DNA of 64,000 bases. It comes from Thermopolyspora sp044507605 (GTDB lineage Bacteria > Actinomycetota > Actinomycetes > Streptosporangiales > Streptosporangiaceae). The notes under the pieces were generated by a model, which saw only the letters and a program-made list of their open reading frames with translations, ran no database searches and was not told the origin of the DNA. Every line of letters begins with the position of its first letter. Positions within the stretch are counted from its first letter, which is position 1. Position numbers and translations under genes: made by a program. Of the stretch, positions 34,857-47,297 are shown one piece after another. The stretch lies in assembly GCA_044507605.1 (NCBI GenBank), contig JBIQJI010000022.1, positions 1-64,000 of the forward strand, given 5' to 3'.

Positions 34857-36013
34857 CCCGTTCCGTGATTCTTGTTGAACTCGTCGCGCAGCTTGTAGAA
34901 CTCCGCTTCCGAATCGGTGAACTTGGTGATGCCCTTCTTCGGGTCGACCGTCACGAAATACAGCCACGAGCCCTTCGCGGGGTGCAGGGCGGCCTGGATC
35001 GCGTGGTCGCCCGGGTTGCCGATCGGGCCCGGCGGCAGCCCGTCGTGCATGTAGGTGTTGTAGGGCGAGGTGCTCTTCAGGTCGGCGTTGGTGGCGGCGA
35101 TGCCGAACTTGTTGAGGCCGTACATGGTGGTGCTGTCCATGCGCAGCTTCATCGGCAGCTTGAGCCGGTTGTAGATGACCCTGGAGACCTTGGGCATGTC
35201 CTCCCTGCTGCCCGACTCGGCCTGCACGATGCTCGCGATCGTGATGATCTCGGCCGGCTTCATGCCGAGCCGCTTGGCGCCCTCGGTGAGCTCGGCCTCG
35301 TCGGCCGCCCTGCGGAAGCGGTCGACCATGGTGGTGAGGATGTCCTCGGCGCTCTTCTTCGGCGACACCTCGTACGTCGCCGGGAAGGCGTAGCCCTCCA
35401 GGCTGCGCGCGTAGGACGGCAGCCCGATGGCCTTGCGGCGCTTGGCGGCCTTCTCGAACTCCTCGACGGGGCGGCCGGTGGCCGTCGACAGCCGCTCCAG
35501 GACCTGCGACAGCCGCAGCCCTTCGGGGATGGTGAGCCGGGTCAGCAGCCGGTTCTTGGGGTCGAGGGCGGCCACGGCGTACTCGGCGGCCATGTGCTTG
35601 CGCAGCTTGTACTCGCCGGGCTGGAGCGAGGCGCTCTTGCCGGCGGCCTCCGCGGCGTTGGTGAACGCCCGGACGCTCTTGACCACGCCGAGGTCGACGA
35701 GGGTCTGTGCCACGTCGGCGGTGATCTGCCCTTCCTTGATCTCGACCACGACCTCACCGCTGCCCTTGCCGGTGTAGTCGTCGGGCACGAGCAGATCGCG
35801 CACCCAGGAGTAACCGAAGTAGCCGCCCGCGCCCAGGACGGCCACCACGATGACCACGGCGAGCAGCGACGCGGCGTAGCCCTTGCGGCGCTGGCGCCGC
35901 TGCCGCCGCCGGCGCCGGCCCCTGGCGCTCCTGGCCCCGCCGCCCCGCCGTCTGGGCGGCCCGTCGTCCTCGGGACTGAGCAGGGCGTCCATGTCAAGGT
36001 CGTGGTCGTTCAT
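34853..36013 (-). CDS. mltG: endolytic murein transglycosylase MltG (YceG family)
   Basis: Membrane enzyme that cuts nascent peptidoglycan strands. 386 residues from ATG 36013. An acidic and then Arg-rich cytoplasmic N-terminus (1-45, GRRRRRQRRQRRKG) precedes one transmembrane helix (AASLLAVVIVVAVLGAGGYFGY, about 46-66, split here as AASLLAVVIVV and AVLGAGGYFGY). LysM-like and YceG domains follow, with the catalytic Glu in SIVQAESGSRED near residue 266 and DSTTMYGLN. The C-terminus ends ITKFTDSEAEF plus 14 residues; a diverged relic of this same end lies 160 bp upstream of the start. Confidence 0.94.
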   Translation of the reverse strand: MNDHDLDMDALLSPEDDGPPRRRGGGARSARGRRRRRQRRQRRKGYAASLLAVVIVVAVLGAGGYFGYSWVRDLLVPDDYTGKGSGEVVVEIKEGQITADVAQTLVDLGVVKSVRAFTNAAEAAGKSASLQPGEYKLRKHMAAEYAVAALDPKNRLLTRLTIPEGLRLSQVLERLSTATGRPVEEFEKAAKRRKAIGLPSYARSLEGYAFPATYEVSPKKSAEDILTTMVDRFRRAADEAELTEGAKRLGMKPAEIITIASIVQAESGSREDMPKVSRVIYNRLKLPMKLRMDSTTMYGLNKFGIAATNADLKSTSPYNTYMHDGLPPGPIGNPGDHAIQAALHPAKGSWLYFVTVDPKKGITKFTDSEAEFYKLRDEFNKNHGTG

Positions 36014-36176
36014 AGCTTCGCTGGCCAATCTCCCCACGTGACGGGTGCGGCGTCTCGCTCTGGCGCCGAACCGCGCGGGGTCGCGGTGCCGGGATGAACC
36101 GCCCGCGGAGGCGGGACGTTGCTCCGTATGTGCGTCATAGCCCGCGCGAAGCCGGAAGGAGCGCCCACGGACATGA

Positions 36177-36278
36177 ACCGGGCCCGCTGGACTTGTTGGT
36201 CTCTTCCCGAAATAGCACGAACTCACTCTCAGTGTCGGTGAATTTCGTGATTCTATGCGCTGGAGGGGAGGTCACGAA
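36177..36278 (-). pseudogene. relic of a second mltG 3' end
   Basis: The minus-strand frame at 36278-36177 reads FVTSPPAHRITKFTD, then TESEFVLFREETNKSSGPG. It aligns without gaps to the last 34 residues of MltG (FVTVDPKKGITKFTD, then SEAEFYKLRDEFNKNHGTG), with 19 of 34 identical. The rest of the gene is absent, no start is present and the original stop is lost. It sits just upstream of mltG in the same direction, inside the 308-bp gap between ruvX and mltG, which otherwise holds nothing I recognise. Confidence 0.65.
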
Positions 36279-36321
36279 TCCGGTTCGCCACGCCAGCTCG
36301 TCACGGATCACCTTGGTGATC

Positions 36322-36789
36322 TTAGGGTAGCCGCCCGGGCGGCGGGACCGGTCTGCCCGGCGGCCGCCCCGATGCCCGCTCGGCGTCGAGCGCGGCCTGC
36401 AACAGCACGACGGCCGCGGCCTGGTCGACGATCGCGCGCTGGTCACGGGCCCGCACGCCGCCCGCCCGCAGGTCGCGCTGCGCGGTCACCGTGGTCAGCC
36501 GTTCGTCGAACAGCGTCACGGGCACCGGCGCCAGGCGCGCGGCCAGCCTCGCGGCGAACTCGCGCGCCGCCTTGGCGGCGGGCCCCTCACGCCCGGACAG
36601 CGACGTGGGCAACCCCACGATCACCTCCACGACGTCGTGCTCCGCCGCGATGCGGGCGATGCGCGCGAGGTCGCCCTTGCCCCTGCGCACCGTCTCGACC
36701 GGCGTGGCGAGCAGCCCCGAAGGGTCACTGCGCGCCACGCCGATGCGAACGGTGCCCACGTCGATGCCCAGCCGGGCGCCGGCCCGCAT
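36322..36789 (-). CDS. ruvX: RuvX/YqgF family Holliday junction resolvase-like protein
   Basis: 155 residues, RNase H fold. Motifs are RLGIDVGTVRIGVARSD near residue 6 with the catalytic Asp, VIVGLPTSLSG near 62 and DERLTTVTAQRDLR near 100 with the second acidic residue; DQAAAVVLLQAALD closes the fold. Roles in rRNA 5' processing and resolution are reported for relatives. ATG 36789 lies 25 nt after the alaS stop; a longer frame to 36936 is only the alaS shadow. The alaS-ruvX-mltG-aroE order is standard in actinobacteria. Confidence 0.93.
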   Translation of the reverse strand: MRAGARLGIDVGTVRIGVARSDPSGLLATPVETVRRGKGDLARIARIAAEHDVVEVIVGLPTSLSGREGPAAKAAREFAARLAARLAPVPVTLFDERLTTVTAQRDLRAGGVRARDQRAIVDQAAAVVLLQAALDAERASGRPPGRPVPPPGRLP

Positions 36790-36814
36790 CACGGCCGCCA
36801 CGGCCCCTGCGGGA

Positions 36815-39496
<2,682 letters not shown>

Positions 39497-39497
39497 T

Positions 39498-39920
39498 TCA
39501 GCGGCCATCCTTTTCGTCGTGTCGGTGGTGTTGACGTCGGTGATGTTGACGGTGCTCGCCGGGACCCGCCGGGAGGGCGGCGCGCGCACGGCGCGAAGCG
39601 CTCGCCACACGGGTCACGGTGATGCCGGGCTCGTCCGGCCGGTGCGGGCCGGCCGGGGGCGGCGTCGGCCCGCCGCCGGGCCCGTGCCCCGGGTCCGGTC
39701 CTTCCAGACTGGTCAGACCGTACTGTGCGCGCAACTCGGATTCCCTGACGGCGGCCTCGCGGCGCACCTGCGCGGCGAACTCGCGCAGCGAGACGGCCGT
39801 GCCGGCGGCCGAGGTCAGGGCGCGGCGGGCGACGTGCTCGGGGCTCAGCGTGCGCAGCCTGCGCATGGTCCACACCGCGGCGAGCGCCCCCAGGGAGAAG
39901 TAGAACAGCCGGCGGATCAT
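39498..39920 (-). CDS. small membrane-associated protein, DUF6167-like
   Basis: 140 residues with a single N-terminal hydrophobic segment MIRRLFYFSLGALAAVW, then a helical part (FAAQVRREAAVRESELRAQ) and a Gly/Pro- and His/Arg-rich tail. It matches the small conserved protein found upstream of alaS in actinomycetes, without known function. It overlaps DUF948 by 4 nt and ends 1 nt before the alaS ATG, so the three genes form one translational unit. Confidence 0.75.
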   Translation of the reverse strand: MIRRLFYFSLGALAAVWTMRRLRTLSPEHVARRALTSAAGTAVSLREFAAQVRREAAVRESELRAQYGLTSLEGPDPGHGPGGGPTPPPAGPHRPDEPGITVTRVASASRRARAALPAGPGEHRQHHRRQHHRHDEKDGR

Positions 39921-40270
39921 CGCCGCCGCCCGTCGACCGCTCGGCGCAGCCCGTAGCGCAGGGCCGACACCTTGATGACGGGGCCGGTCATCAGCCCGGA
40001 GGCGACCCTGCTCACCTTGGCGGCGTGGTCGGTCACTTCCTTGACGTTACCGGCGATGGCGTCGACGGTGACGAGCTGGCGGTTGGTCTCACCGACCGTG
40101 ATGGTGACGTCGTCGAGCAGCGGCGGCACCTTGTCGCCCAGCTCGGCGACCATCTTGGTGGTCTCGTTGATCAGTCGCGCCAGCTTGACCAGCACCATGG
40201 CGAGAAAGCAGACCAGGATCGCCCAGAACATGGCGACGATCAGGCCCGCGACCTGTCCCGCGGTGAGCAT
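39917..40270 (-). CDS. DUF948 domain membrane protein
   Basis: 117 residues. One transmembrane helix (VAGLIVAMFWAILVCFLAMV, residues 7-26) followed by a coiled-coil region with LINETTKMVAELGDKVPPLL and a short basic C-terminus. DUF948 proteins are surface- or stress-associated in other bacteria, but no activity is established. First gene of the DUF948-DUF6167-alaS unit; ATG 40270. Confidence 0.85.
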   Translation of the reverse strand: MLTAGQVAGLIVAMFWAILVCFLAMVLVKLARLINETTKMVAELGDKVPPLLDDVTITVGETNRQLVTVDAIAGNVKEVTDHAAKVSRVASGLMTGPVIKVSALRYGLRRAVDGRRR

Positions 40271-40352
40271 GTGCGGATCAGTCCCCTCATTGCCGTCCGC
40301 CCGGCCGTCCCTGAACGCGGGCGGAATGGGAAGACCCTACCGCGCCCCGCGC

Positions 40353-41660
40353 CTAGGGACCGCGCAGGAAATCGCGGATCTTGGCCCAGCGGTCGGCCAC
40401 GGCGGCCTCGGCGCCGTGGCGGGTGGGCTCGTAGTAGCGCCGGTCGCGCACCTCCTCGGGGGCGTACCGCTGCCGCACGAGGCCGTGCTCGAAGTCGTGT
40501 GGGTAACGGTACTCCTCTCCGTGGCCGAGCGACGCGGCGCCCGGGTAGTGGGAGTCGCGCAGGTGGGCGGGCACCTGGCCGATCAGGCCGCGTCGCACGT
40601 CGGCCTGGGCCGCCCCGATCGCCTTGACGACGGCGTTGGACTTGGGCGCGAGGGCGCAGTGGATCACGGCGTGGGCGAGGTTGATGGCGGCCTCGGGCAG
40701 GCCGACGAACTCGGCGGCCCGCGCGGCGGCGATGGCGGTCTGCAGGCAGGTGGGGTCGGCCATGCCGACGTCCTCGGAGGCGAAGATGACGATGCGGCGG
40801 GCGATGAACCTGGGGTCCTCCCCCGCCTCGACCATGCGCGCCAGGTAGTGCAGAGCGGCGTCGGCGTCGGAGCCGCGCATGCTCTTGATGAAGGCGCTGA
40901 TCACGTCGTAGTGCTGGTCGCCCTGCCGGTCGTAACGCACCGCCGCCTTGTCGACGGCCTTCTCGACCACCTCGACGGTGATCTCGCCGGACAGCAGCGC
41001 CGCCGCCTCCAGGTAGGTCAGCGACCGCCTGGCGTCGCCGCCGGCCAGCCGCACCAGATGCTCGACGGCGTCGGGCGCGATCGTCACGCGACCGGCGAGC
41101 CCGCGCGGATCGGCGGCCGCACGCTCGATGACGGCCCGGATGTCGTCGTCGGACAGCGGCTCCAGCGTGAGCAGCAGCGAGCGCGACAGCAGCGGAGAGA
41201 TGACCGAGAAGAAGGGGTTCTCGGTGGTGGCGCCGATGAACGTGACCCAGCGGTTCTCCACGGCGGGCAGCAGGGCGTCCTGCTGCGCCTTGTTGAACCG
41301 GTGCACCTCGTCGACGAACAGCACGGTCTGCCGGCCGCTCATGCCGAGCTCGGCCCGGGCCTGCTCGATCGCCGCGCGGACCTCCTTGACGCCGGCCGAC
41401 ACGGCGGACACCTCGACGAAGCGCCGCTTGGTGACGTTCGACACGACGTAGGCGAGCGTGGTCTTACCGGTGCCGGGCGGCCCCCACAGGAACAGCGACA
41501 TGGGCGCCTCACTCTCGACCAGCCGGCGCAGCGGGGTGCCGGGGCCGAGCAGGTGCCGCTGGCCGATCACCTCGTCGAGGGCGCGCGGCCGCATGCGCAC
41601 GGCGAGCGGCTCCTGCCCCTTGTGCGCCTCCTCGGCGGCCGAGTCGAACAGGCTGTCCAC
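40353..41660 (-). CDS. rarA: replication-associated recombination protein RarA (MgsA)
   Basis: Clamp-loader-like AAA+ ATPase acting at stalled replication forks. The 435-residue protein has Walker A WGPPGTGKTTLAYVV near residue 59, Walker B VLFVDEVHRFNKAQQD near 112, sensor 1 FIGATTENPFF near 138 and the C-terminal tetramerisation domain with GSDADAALHYLARMVEAGED and FASEDVGMADP. Single gene with a normal length. Confidence 0.94.
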   Translation of the reverse strand: MDSLFDSAAEEAHKGQEPLAVRMRPRALDEVIGQRHLLGPGTPLRRLVESEAPMSLFLWGPPGTGKTTLAYVVSNVTKRRFVEVSAVSAGVKEVRAAIEQARAELGMSGRQTVLFVDEVHRFNKAQQDALLPAVENRWVTFIGATTENPFFSVISPLLSRSLLLTLEPLSDDDIRAVIERAAADPRGLAGRVTIAPDAVEHLVRLAGGDARRSLTYLEAAALLSGEITVEVVEKAVDKAAVRYDRQGDQHYDVISAFIKSMRGSDADAALHYLARMVEAGEDPRFIARRIVIFASEDVGMADPTCLQTAIAAARAAEFVGLPEAAINLAHAVIHCALAPKSNAVVKAIGAAQADVRRGLIGQVPAHLRDSHYPGAASLGHGEEYRYPHDFEHGLVRQRYAPEEVRDRRYYEPTRHGAEAAVADRWAKIRDFLRGP

Positions 41661-41681
41661 ACGCCGACACTACCGCCGCCG

Positions 41682-42200
41682 TCAGCTTCCCCAGGCCGCC
41701 GTCGCGCCCGAGTGCCCGGCGCGGATCACGAAGTAGAGCGCGGCGATGGCGAGCAGGACCGTGACCACCGACAGTGTCATGGTCACCGTGGTGCGGCCCG
41801 CGCTCGCGCCGGCCGAGTGCCTCGCCTCGGCGGGCGCGGCCGCCATGTCGCCGGCCCGCGCCGAGAAGTACACCAGCAGCGCCGCCACGACGCCGAGGCC
41901 GATCGTCAACACCAGCAGCGGCAGGGCGAAGGTCTCGTGCTCGAGGACGCGCTGCCCGGCGGGGTCCGCGGGCACCCCGTCGGGGAACAGCCGCTGCTCC
42001 AGCGCCGGGCCGCTCTGCCGGGCGGCGAGCACCGACAGCGGCGCGACCACCGAGAGCAGCACCACGGCCCAGGCCAGGCGGCGCCGCCAGCGGGGCAGCA
42101 GCACGTACGCCACCGCCGCGGCGGACAGCAGCGGGGTGAACACGACCGCGGCGTGGACGATCAGGGCGTGGGCGGGAAGGCCCAAGATCTCATCGAACAT
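41682..42200 (-). CDS. DUF2231 family membrane protein
   Basis: 172 residues with four predicted membrane helices: HALIVHAAVVFTPLLSAAAV, LAWAVVLLSVVAPLSVLAA, LPLLVLTIGLGVVAALLVYF and TMTLSVVTVLLAIAALYFVI. The N-terminal FDEILGLPAHALIVHAAVV is the DUF2231 hallmark (buried His residues, possible haem or metal contact). Function unknown. It is 21 bp upstream of rarA on the same strand. Confidence 0.85.
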   Translation of the reverse strand: MFDEILGLPAHALIVHAAVVFTPLLSAAAVAYVLLPRWRRRLAWAVVLLSVVAPLSVLAARQSGPALEQRLFPDGVPADPAGQRVLEHETFALPLLVLTIGLGVVAALLVYFSARAGDMAAAPAEARHSAGASAGRTTVTMTLSVVTVLLAIAALYFVIRAGHSGATAAWGS

Positions 42201-42565
42201 GGCTTCTCCCCTGGAGTCGGCGAGATGACGGGATCGTCACTCCTCATACGGATGAGGTCGGGGGCCAGGTTCTCAGTGGGATGTGAGAAAGATATAAGAG
42301 CGCCTTCCGGACCCCCATTCGGGCGTTCACCTGGCCGCTCGTCCGCCGGACAAGGGGCCGTTTACGCCGACATGACGCACAGCGCCCCAAGATGGCCGAT
42401 ACATTTGGCCAGCGAACGTTTCATTTGACCCGCGGTGCGGGCGAGCCGCGAGAGGGTGCCCGCCCGGGGCGAGACGGTGGCCCGGCATCGCACGAGGCAG
42501 GCCTCTGCGGCCCTGCCGGCGCGCCGGCCACCGCACGGATATCACGACAACAGGAGGACAGAGCG
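42201..42565. other. 365-bp divergent intergenic region
   Basis: No gene supported. A GATATAAGAG box at 42287-42296 is the most AT-rich spot and may be a -10 for the plus-strand cyclophilin gene or part of the divergent promoter. A short inverted repeat TGGCC-n9-GGCCA occurs near 42391-42413. The cyclophilin's CAGGAGG site is at 42551-42557. Confidence 0.4.
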
Positions 42566-43471
42566 GTGACCGACAATGACCGCCGGGAGGAGCTCGCGCG
42601 GGAGCACGCCGAGCGGCAGCGGGCGCGCGCCGCACAGAGTGACAGGGTCAGGCGCAATCTCTTCCTGGGGGTCGGGGGCGCGGCCGTCGTCGTCGCGGGC
42701 GGCGTCGTCGCCGCGATGACGCTGACCGGTGGCGCCGGTGACCCGGAGACCGCCGCTTCTCCCACGGCTTCTCCCACGGCCTCGGCGTCGAAGTCGGGCG
42801 ACCTCACGGCCCTGCCCAGCCAGACGCCCAGAACGGGCCCGGTCACGTGTCAGTATCGTGACGACACCTCCGGCGCCCCGGCGAAGGACGTCGGCCGGCC
42901 CCCGGCGAAGGTGAGCAAGAAGGTCCTGAACGCCAAGACGATGACGATGAAGACCAACCTCGGCGACATCGTCATCTCCCTCGCGACCTCCCAGACCCCC
43001 TGCACCGTCAACTCCTTCGCGTTCCTCGCCAAGAAGCACTTCTTCGACAACACCGTCTGCCACCGCCTGGCCACCCTCGAGACCGCGGGGCTCGGGCTGC
43101 TGCAGTGCGGCGACCCGCAGGCCAAGGGCGACGGCAAGAACCCCACCGACGGCACCGGCGGCCCCGGCTACGTGTTCAACGACGAGTTCCTCGGCGGGCT
43201 CACCTACGGCCGCGGCGTGGTCTTCATGGCGCAGAGCCCCGAGGACGCCAACCAGAACGGCAGCCAGTTCGCGATCTCGTTCACCGACGACAACAACCAG
43301 CTGGCCCAGGGCGCGGCGTTCACCACGTTCGGCAAGGTCACGAAGGGCATGGACATCATCGACAAGGTGTCCAAGGGCGGTGTCATCGTCAACGAGGACG
43401 ACATCACCGGCGACGGCGGATCCAGCGCCCCCAAGATCAAGGTCAAGGTCAAGACGATCATCGTGCGGTGA
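42566..43471 (+). CDS. membrane-anchored cyclophilin-type peptidyl-prolyl isomerase
   Basis: 301 residues from a GTG 8 nt after CAGGAGG. A charged cytoplasmic N-terminus (1-30), one transmembrane helix (LFLGVGGAAVVVAGGVVAAM, 32-51), a Ser/Thr/Ala linker and a cyclophilin domain (about 130-300) with MKTNLGDIVISL, CTVNSFAFLAKK and GSQFAISFTDDN. Four cysteines (VTCQY, TPCTVN, TVCHRL, LQCGD) recur in the paralogue at 46400-47239 and suggest disulfides in an extracellular domain. The canonical FHR is CHR here. It probably aids folding of exported proteins. Confidence 0.9.
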   Translation: MTDNDRREELAREHAERQRARAAQSDRVRRNLFLGVGGAAVVVAGGVVAAMTLTGGAGDPETAASPTASPTASASKSGDLTALPSQTPRTGPVTCQYRDDTSGAPAKDVGRPPAKVSKKVLNAKTMTMKTNLGDIVISLATSQTPCTVNSFAFLAKKHFFDNTVCHRLATLETAGLGLLQCGDPQAKGDGKNPTDGTGGPGYVFNDEFLGGLTYGRGVVFMAQSPEDANQNGSQFAISFTDDNNQLAQGAAFTTFGKVTKGMDIIDKVSKGGVIVNEDDITGDGGSSAPKIKVKVKTIIVR

Positions 43472-43510
43472 CCTTGCCCGCCGGGGCGCCGCGCCCCGGC
43501 GCCCCGGCGG

Positions 43511-43551
43511 ACCGGCCGGTGACGCCCCCGAGGGAGCGCTCACCGGCCGGT
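43511..43551. terminator. bidirectional terminator between cyclophilin and aspS
   Basis: ACCGGCCGGTGA (43511-43522) and TCACCGGCCGGT (43540-43551) form a 12-bp perfect stem around a 17-nt loop between the convergent stops at 43471 and 43562. Confidence 0.65.
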
Positions 43552-43561
43552 TCTCATGTCG

Positions 43562-45310
<1,749 letters not shown>

Positions 45311-45534
45311 GTGGTCAGCTTCTCCTTCGTCGTCATGACGATCGTGGTGACGATCTCGGTGGATGGTGCGGCGGCCCGCCCGGTGGCCCGTTCGCGCCGC
45401 CGGTCGCGGCGCGCCGCCGCGAAAGATTCACGATCGGCGGAAAACATAGCGCGCGCCCGGGGGTCGATGCCCGCGCACGCGCCCGGCCGCCCGGCGGCCC
45501 GTTCGTGACTCACGGTGATCACGACCGGCGGGCT

Positions 45535-46230
45535 CTACAGGCCCCTGCCCGGGCCGCTCGGCGGCGTCAGGCCCTGCAGGTAGGGGTTGGTGGCGCGCTC
45601 GACGCCGATGGACGTCTGCGGGCCGTGCCCGGGCAGCACCACGGTATCGTCGGGCAGCGGCAGGCACACCCTGGCCAGGCTGCGCAGGAGCGTCGGGTGG
45701 TCGCCGCCCGGCAGGTCGGAGCGGCCGATGGAGCCGGCGAACAGCAGGTCGCCGGTGAACAGCACGTCGGGCAGCTCCTCGGTCTTCGGGGTGCGGAACG
45801 TCACCGAGCCCCTGGTGTGGCCGGGGGCGTGGTCGACCGTCAGCTCCAGCCCGGCCAGCTTGAGCACCTCGCCGTCGCGCAGTTCGCGCACGTCGTCGGG
45901 CTCGGTGAACTCCAGCCCGCCGAACGCCTGCCGCCCGGGGCCGAGCCCGAGGCCCTTGGCGGGGTCGGACAGCAGCTCACGGTCGTCGGGGTGGATCCAG
46001 GCCGGGACGTCGCGGGCGCCGCACACGGGCGCCACCGACCAGATGTGATCGATGTGGCCGTGGGTCGCGAGCACCGCCACGGGCCGCAGCCGGTGCTCGC
46101 GCAGCACTTCGTCGAGGCCGGCCACGGCGTCCTGCCCCGGATCGATGATCACGCACTCCTCGCCCGCTGCGGGCGCGACGATGTAGCAGTTGGCCTGGAA
46201 CGACCCTGCGGGAAACCCGGCGATCAGCAC
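45535..46230 (-). CDS. metallo-beta-lactamase hydrolase, glyoxalase II-like
   Basis: 231 residues from GTG 46230 (VLIAGFPAGSFQANCYIV); a longer frame lacks family support. Zinc ligands are in THGHIDHIWSV near residue 59, HAPGHTRGSVTF near 135 and GHGPQTS near 211, and LFTGDLLFAGSIGRSDL carries the bridging Asp. It belongs to the hydroxyacylglutathione-hydrolase-like branch that in actinobacteria sits beside hisS/aspS and relA. Because actinomycetes use mycothiol, the natural substrate is probably not glutathione-based. Confidence 0.9.
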   Translation of the reverse strand: MLIAGFPAGSFQANCYIVAPAAGEECVIIDPGQDAVAGLDEVLREHRLRPVAVLATHGHIDHIWSVAPVCGARDVPAWIHPDDRELLSDPAKGLGLGPGRQAFGGLEFTEPDDVRELRDGEVLKLAGLELTVDHAPGHTRGSVTFRTPKTEELPDVLFTGDLLFAGSIGRSDLPGGDHPTLLRSLARVCLPLPDDTVVLPGHGPQTSIGVERATNPYLQGLTPPSGPGRGL

Positions 46231-46399
46231 GGCGCGGTCCTCGGTCCGGCGGGACGATGTGTTACGTCCCGTCAAGTAAAACGGATGGGAATGTAACCGA
46301 AGGGTACCGGTGCGCGTCGCCGGGCTGCGAATCATTACCTCCGGGCGGATACGATTTCGCCCACCTCATTAGTCATTACCGACACTCGGGAGGGGCACG

Positions 46400-47239
46400 G
46401 TGGCCACCGGCAAGGATCGCCAGAGGCAGCTGGCGCGCGAGCACTACGAGCGGCAGATGGCACGCCGCGCGGAGCGGCAGGCGAGGGCGAGGCGCAGGGC
46501 GATCATCGGGTCGGCCGTAGGCACGGTCGTGGTGGTCGGCGGCGTCACATCGGCGGTGGTGCTGTTGCGCGGCGGGGACACCACCACCGCCTCGGCGTCC
46601 GCCTCCCCCACGGCGAGCGCGGTCGCCGAGCCCAAGCCGTACAACGAGGCGTCGGGCACCTGCGGCTACGCCGCCTCCGACAAGGGCCAGGTGAAGGACG
46701 TCGGGCTGCCCCCGGCCAAGGTGAGCCCGGGGCCGCGGGTGATGACCATGAAGACGAACCTCGGCACGATCAAGATCGATCTCGACGGCAAGAAGGCGCC
46801 CTGCACCGTCAACTCCTTCGCCTACCTCGCGGAAAAGGACTACTTCGACGGCACCAAGTGCCATCGCCTGGTGACCGAAGGGCTGCACGTGCTGCAGTGC
46901 GGCGACGCGCTGGCCAAGGCCGACGGCAAGACCACCACCGACGGCCAGGGCACCCCGGGCTACCGCTTCGTCGACGAGAACCTGGGCGGCATGCCGTACA
47001 AGCGGGGCGTGGTGGCGATGGCCAACAGCGGGCCCGACACCAACGGCAGCCAGTTCTTCATCATCTATGGTGACGACACGAACAACCTGCAGCCCAACTA
47101 CACACCGTTCGGCACCGTCACCAAGGGCATGGACATCGTCGACAAGGTCGCGAAGGCGGGCGTCCAGGGAGGCGGCACCGACGGTACGCCGAAGATGACC
47201 GTTGACCTTAAAGACGTGACAATCACCAGCAAGAGCTGA
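46400..47239 (+). CDS. membrane-anchored cyclophilin-type peptidyl-prolyl isomerase (paralogue)
   Basis: 279 residues from a GTG 5 nt after GGGAGGGG. Same plan as the gene at 42566-43471: charged N-terminus (RQLAREHYERQMARRAERQA), transmembrane helix (IIGSAVGTVVVVGGVTSAVV, 36-55), Ser/Thr linker and cyclophilin domain with MKTNLGTIKIDL, CTVNSFAYLAEK and GSQFFIIYGDDTNNL, which keeps the FF-containing active-site wall. The four cysteines are conserved. It diverges from the MBL hydrolase and is followed after 58 bp by the DUF349 gene, in the usual actinobacterial ppi-DUF349 order near relA. Confidence 0.92.
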   Translation: MATGKDRQRQLAREHYERQMARRAERQARARRRAIIGSAVGTVVVVGGVTSAVVLLRGGDTTTASASASPTASAVAEPKPYNEASGTCGYAASDKGQVKDVGLPPAKVSPGPRVMTMKTNLGTIKIDLDGKKAPCTVNSFAYLAEKDYFDGTKCHRLVTEGLHVLQCGDALAKADGKTTTDGQGTPGYRFVDENLGGMPYKRGVVAMANSGPDTNGSQFFIIYGDDTNNLQPNYTPFGTVTKGMDIVDKVAKAGVQGGGTDGTPKMTVDLKDVTITSKS

Positions 47240-47297
47240 CGTAATACAACCAGGGATGGTAATCCCGAAAGGTCTGATTCAAGTGCGGGAGGACACG

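Noticed and set aside
36135..36446. 103-codon minus-strand ORF as an independent gene
   Set aside because: It overlaps the 3' end of ruvX out of frame and only the 34-codon segment resembling MltG carries signal; treated as a relic.
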